This document shows, piece after piece, positions 4,857 to 7,185 of a DNA stretch of 7,185 nt (its first letter is position 1; each line of letters starts with the position of its first letter). The stretch lies in NCBI GenBank assembly GCA_030643125.1, contig DAOWML010000116.1, positions 1-7,185 of the forward strand. Direction: 5' to 3'. Under the pieces are notes generated by a model that was not told the origin of the DNA, made no database searches, and saw nothing but the letters and a program-made list of their open reading frames with translations. A program made the position numbers and the translations under genes. Origin of the DNA: Bacteroidales bacterium (GTDB taxonomy: Bacteria; Bacteroidota; Bacteroidia; Bacteroidales; UBA12077).

Positions 4857-5987
4857 CTAAAAACCCTTTAAAAAGAACTTTTCATTAATAACAACCATAA
4901 CAGCCCAGGTATATTCAATATTACTTCCTAAGATGTCATAAAATGTTTCAAATCTAACACCAAGATTAATACCATTAAACACATCTTTTTGATAATTTAG
5001 TTTGCCAATTACTAGCTGTCGAACAGGTTCTTCCACAAAAAACTTTGTTCGGGAATAGGTCTCGTAAATTGGATTTCCGATAGGGGCTATATACTGTTTG
5101 CCATACCAGTATCCAACTGTGAAATCAAAATTAGAGTTTGTAAATTCAAGGGTAGTATAACTTGCAGTACCATCAATATACATTTGTCTTTTGTTGGGTG
5201 ATAAGTCCTGGTAATTAACAATATATGATGAAAAATCAAATTTGTGAATGAGCTTACGATTAATTGGTTTAGAAAAACGTAAACCTGTAGCATTATTAAA
5301 TATTGTTGTTAAAGGTTCTTCATTATTACTGTTAATTTGCCCTCCTTCATGACGAACTAAATTCTGGAAAGGAATAGATAATTTGTAGTGATTATCTTTT
5401 TTAATAATTATAAATTCAGACGATAAGCCTATATTAAATATTTCCTGAAACGGATCATCCTGAAATATTTGTTGTTCCCAGTCTAACCAGAGGTCTGTAA
5501 AAACCCGGTCGCTATTCCAGATAAACTGTATTCCGTTTTCAATGTTATTATTTAAAAATCTTTCAAAATCGAAAAGAGGGTCAATTAATTTATGATTCAG
5601 CGTTCCGTAAATATTCCCCAAAACAAAATCTAAATTAGGATGAATTTTATATTGAAAAGATAGTAATAGAGAAGCTTCAATTTCATTTTCTCTGCCATAA
5701 TAAGATAAAAAATTTCCTCCGGCACTTAACTTAATTTTTGAACTTGGGTAGTATATAAATTTTGGTGTAAGACTAAATCCCAAAAGCGTATAGCCCTCTG
5801 CAATTGCTCCAAAATATTCATTGTTTTTTATGAAATTGACATTGTCAATCTGCAGAAATAATTTATTTGTATCTGATGAATAAATTTGATAATCCTGCAA
5901 ATAATATGAATCTGTAGTTTGAGAAATGCCCGGAGTCAAGCTAATCAGAAACAAACAAAAAAGAATATAGTATTTTCTGAAAATCAT
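4857..5987 (-). CDS. Probable outer membrane beta-barrel protein, function unknown
   Basis: The 376-residue product starts with a clear signal peptide: MIFRKYY, a hydrophobic stretch ILFCLFLISL, then TPGISQ, with likely cleavage around residue 22-23. There is no lipobox cysteine. The rest lacks long hydrophobic segments, is rich in Tyr, Phe, Asn and Ile, and shows many short alternating polar/non-polar stretches (for example FDFTVGYWYG, KLNYQKDV, GVRFETFYDI). It ends in Phe (FFLKGF), the usual last residue of a barrel strand recognised by the BAM machinery. No named family is recognised; it could be a small-molecule porin or a Bacteroidota-specific barrel. It is monocistronic and convergent with the glycosylase gene. 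No clear TAnnTTTG box or terminator was found for it. Confidence 0.65.
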   Translation of the reverse strand: MIFRKYYILFCLFLISLTPGISQTTDSYYLQDYQIYSSDTNKLFLQIDNVNFIKNNEYFGAIAEGYTLLGFSLTPKFIYYPSSKIKLSAGGNFLSYYGRENEIEASLLLSFQYKIHPNLDFVLGNIYGTLNHKLIDPLFDFERFLNNNIENGIQFIWNSDRVFTDLWLDWEQQIFQDDPFQEIFNIGLSSEFIIIKKDNHYKLSIPFQNLVRHEGGQINSNNEEPLTTIFNNATGLRFSKPINRKLIHKFDFSSYIVNYQDLSPNKRQMYIDGTASYTTLEFTNSNFDFTVGYWYGKQYIAPIGNPIYETYSRTKFFVEEPVRQLVIGKLNYQKDVFNGINLGVRFETFYDILGSNIEYTWAVMVVINEKFFLKGF

Positions 5988-6076
5988 ATTAATTATTTAT
6001 GAGTTCGAAAATAATAAAAAACCCTTAAAAACATGCTTTTATGATGTATTAAATTGTGTGTTATTCCAAATTTTCA

Positions 6077-6109
6077 TTCAAAAAATCGTATTATTAACGA
6101 TATTTTGAA
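6077..6109. promoter_or_regulatory. 33-bp AT-rich imperfect palindrome
   Basis: TTCAAAAAATCGT (6077-6089) and ACGATATTTTGAA (6097-6109) are reverse complements at 12 of 13 positions, with a 7-base centre ATTATTA. It lies between the divergent starts of the barrel gene (5987) and the SH3 gene (6171 or 6198). It could be an operator for either gene, or an RNA hairpin. No T-run follows, so a classical terminator is not indicated. Confidence 0.45.
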
Positions 6110-6197
6110 GTTACCGCCAAGAAATGAAAAAAGTGAATTGATACATACTAACAATTAATAAAATAATCTTATTAAAAAAAAAGTTTTTTTATCTATA

Positions 6198-6668
6198 ATG
6201 CTGTATCTAATGATTTTACCTCTTTTTGGACAAAATTATATACAAGTCATTAAATCTGATGTTAACATAAGATTTAGTCCTTCATCATCATCATCAGTTA
6301 TTACACAAGCTAAAAACGGAGATGTCTTTGAATTGGTGAACGAAAAAAGTGCTTGGTTTGAAATAACAATGTTTTCTGGAGAGTACCGATATATTTATAA
6401 ATCATTATGCAAAAAGACTGGCTATGTTCTATCTCTTCCTGAGAGTGGGCAATTTCGAAAAACTGTTTTTTTGGCTTTACTAAATGCCGAAGATAAAGCT
6501 CAACGAGTAGCAGATAAAAATTACCCAAATGATATTTATAAGAACATTGATTATGCTAGATCCTTAAATGATAAATACAAACTTGATGTTCTCCATAAAT
6601 TTGATTTACAACCACCAATCTATTCGAAAATAATTTTAGAAGGCGTTAAAAAGAAATGGGACAGATAA
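6198..6668 (+). CDS. Secreted SH3-like domain protein; real start probably at 6171
   Basis: From the first ATG (6198) the product has 156 residues. Residues 12-80 look like a bacterial SH3 domain (IQVIKSDVNIRFSPS, NGDVFELVNEKSAWFEI, then KKTGYVLSL), a fold often found in exported proteins that bind cell-wall peptides. Residues 85-156 are a helical, charged region with AEDKAQRVADKNYP and LQPPIY, which I do not recognise. The frame stays open upstream to a TAA at 6159. Reading from ATT at 6171 adds KKKVFLSI ahead of MLYLMILPLFG, giving a complete signal peptide: a basic n-region, a hydrophobic core, and cleavage near GQ. From the ATG alone the basic n-region is missing. Either ATT is a non-standard start, the start was lost by mutation, or a base is wrong in the run of nine A. 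The last 13 bases overlap the metallo-hydrolase remnant. Confidence 0.6.
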   Translation: MLYLMILPLFGQNYIQVIKSDVNIRFSPSSSSSVITQAKNGDVFELVNEKSAWFEITMFSGEYRYIYKSLCKKTGYVLSLPESGQFRKTVFLALLNAEDKAQRVADKNYPNDIYKNIDYARSLNDKYKLDVLHKFDLQPPIYSKIILEGVKKKWDR

Positions 6669-6883
6669 TTATAACTCCGGGGCATACACCCGGTTCAATG
6701 TGTTATTTAATTAATAATAAGTATTTGTTTACAGGTGATGCATTAAGTATAAAGGCTGGCAAGATTGACAAGTTCAATGAGTTTTTTAATATGGATACAG
6801 AAACAGCAACTGAATATATATTTTCAGCTCATTATGGATACAGTGATGATTATAAAAATGCAGTTAAAGATTGGAAAAAATAG
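6656..6883 (+). pseudogene. C-terminal remnant of a metallo-beta-lactamase-fold protein
   Basis: The 75-codon frame matches only the second half of an MBL-fold hydrolase: TPGHTPGSMCYLI (zinc ligand His10), YLFTGDAL (bridging Asp28), and EYIFSAHYGY (last zinc ligand His59). The first half with the HxHxDH zinc motif is absent. The frame is closed by TAA at 6647 just upstream, and the preceding gene in another frame bears no MBL sequence, so there is no simple frameshift to rejoin. The spacing between Asp28 and His59 seems short for the family, hinting at an internal deletion too (inference). A product without the first zinc site should be inactive as a hydrolase. It is followed by a palindromic mobile repeat. 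Confidence 0.75.
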
Positions 6884-6907
6884 AAGAAATTGAAATATAA
6901 TAAAAAA

Positions 6908-7034
6908 CCTCGAATCCGCAGGCAACCAATTAACCTGTTGATAGTCACGGCGTGACTAGTTTAAAAAAGGTGATTAGTTATTGTTATAAAACACAGATTA
7001 TAAAGAAGTCACACCGTGACTTGCGGATATGAGG
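6908..7034. mobile_element. REPIN/MITE-like element with two inverted GTGAC palindromes
   Basis: CCTCGAATCCGCA (6908-6920) and TGCGGATATGAGG (7022-7034) are terminal inverted repeats matching at 11 of 13 positions. Just inside are two palindromes, AGTCAC-GGC-GTGACT (6943-6957) and AAGTCAC-ACC-GTGACTT (7006-7022). They are near reverse complements of each other and about 50 bases apart. There is no reading frame. Paired inverted palindromes of this size are the form of REPINs mobilised by RAYT (Y1_Tnp) transposases (family knowledge). Membership in that class is inference. The element could also stop transcription from either side. Confidence 0.65.
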
Positions 7035-7092
7035 AAAAATACAACTACTGACCATTTAGAATAGTTAATGCTGTTATATCTCGAATTCAATC

Positions 7093-7100
7093 TATATTTG
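7093..7100 (+). promoter_or_regulatory. Possible -7 box TATATTTG at the right edge
   Basis: TATATTTG fits the Bacteroidota TAnnTTTG consensus and precedes a possible gene start at 7178 by about 78 bases. No TTG is seen at the expected -33 position. In DNA this rich in A/T an 8-base match with four fixed T bases is weak evidence. Confidence 0.3.
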
Positions 7101-7177
7101 TGATAACTTACAATATGTTTTAGCGTTATTTGTTTAATTTTAGAGCATTATTTTGTCAAATAAATTTTCGATATAAA

Positions 7178-7185
7178 ATGAAGAA
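7178..7185 (+). CDS. Possible start of a gene cut by the window edge
   Basis: ATG AAG AA at the very end follows an A-rich stretch (GATATAAAATG) like the initiation regions of other genes here. A Met-Lys opening is common for exported proteins in this phylum. Only two full codons are visible, so the call rests on context alone. Confidence 0.2.

Noticed and set aside
5087..5293. 68-codon minus-strand open frame inside the barrel-protein gene
   Set aside because: It lies wholly within a longer, signal-peptide-bearing frame, has no recognisable domain, and its composition fits an out-of-frame shadow.
6282..6296. (TCA)5 run in the SH3 gene as a phase-variation tract
   Set aside because: It is a trinucleotide repeat in frame, so length changes would alter only the serine count and not switch the gene; five units is short.
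6310..6528. 72-codon minus-strand open frame opposite the SH3 gene
   Set aside because: It is antisense to a frame with a clear SH3-like domain and shows no motif or initiation region of its own.

Overview
The window looks like a chromosomal segment of a low-GC Bacteroidota bacterium. The L13 and S9 proteins have the N-termini usual for that phylum, at least three upstream regions carry TAnnTTTG-type -7 boxes, most starts lack a Shine-Dalgarno sequence, and one gene is an outer-membrane-protein-like product ending in Phe. The order or genus cannot be fixed from the sequence alone.

Left part (1-1851, minus strand): the ribosomal operon rplM-rpsI-rpsB. It is read from a near-consensus Bacteroidota promoter at 1823-1851. 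rpsB runs off the left edge; tsf would be expected next. The 116-base gap between rpsI and rpsB holds a 15-bp tandem repeat and a well-formed hairpin, a candidate S2 autoregulatory leader. rplM starts at GTG behind an AGGAG Shine-Dalgarno, unlike its neighbours.

Divergent spacer (1758-2244): no gene. From left to right it holds the rplM leader and promoter, a 9-7-9 perfect palindrome, a 162-bp MITE-like element with 18-bp terminal inverted repeats and a 6-bp TAAATA target duplication, a possible distal minus-strand promoter, and a 10-bp tandem duplication that carries the -7 box of the rightward operon.

Middle (2245-4845, plus strand): three overlapping genes in what looks like one operon: a WaaL/Wzy-type O-antigen ligase family membrane protein, guanine deaminase (guaD) and an AAG-type 3-methyladenine DNA glycosylase. 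The ligase gene contains, in frame, a second copy of the palindrome found inside the MITE, with a compensated stem change. A convergent minus-strand gene (4857-5987) encodes an unrecognised, probably beta-barrel, outer membrane protein.

Right part (5988-7185): looks partly decayed and repeat-associated. It holds a 33-bp AT-rich palindrome, a secreted SH3-like protein whose signal peptide begins upstream of its first ATG, a C-terminal remnant of a metallo-beta-lactamase-fold protein, a REPIN/MITE-like element with two GTGAC-type palindromes, and possibly the first codons of a further gene at the edge. The strongest unexplained signals are the rpsB leader hairpin, the two families of palindromic mobile repeats, and the displaced start of the SH3 gene.
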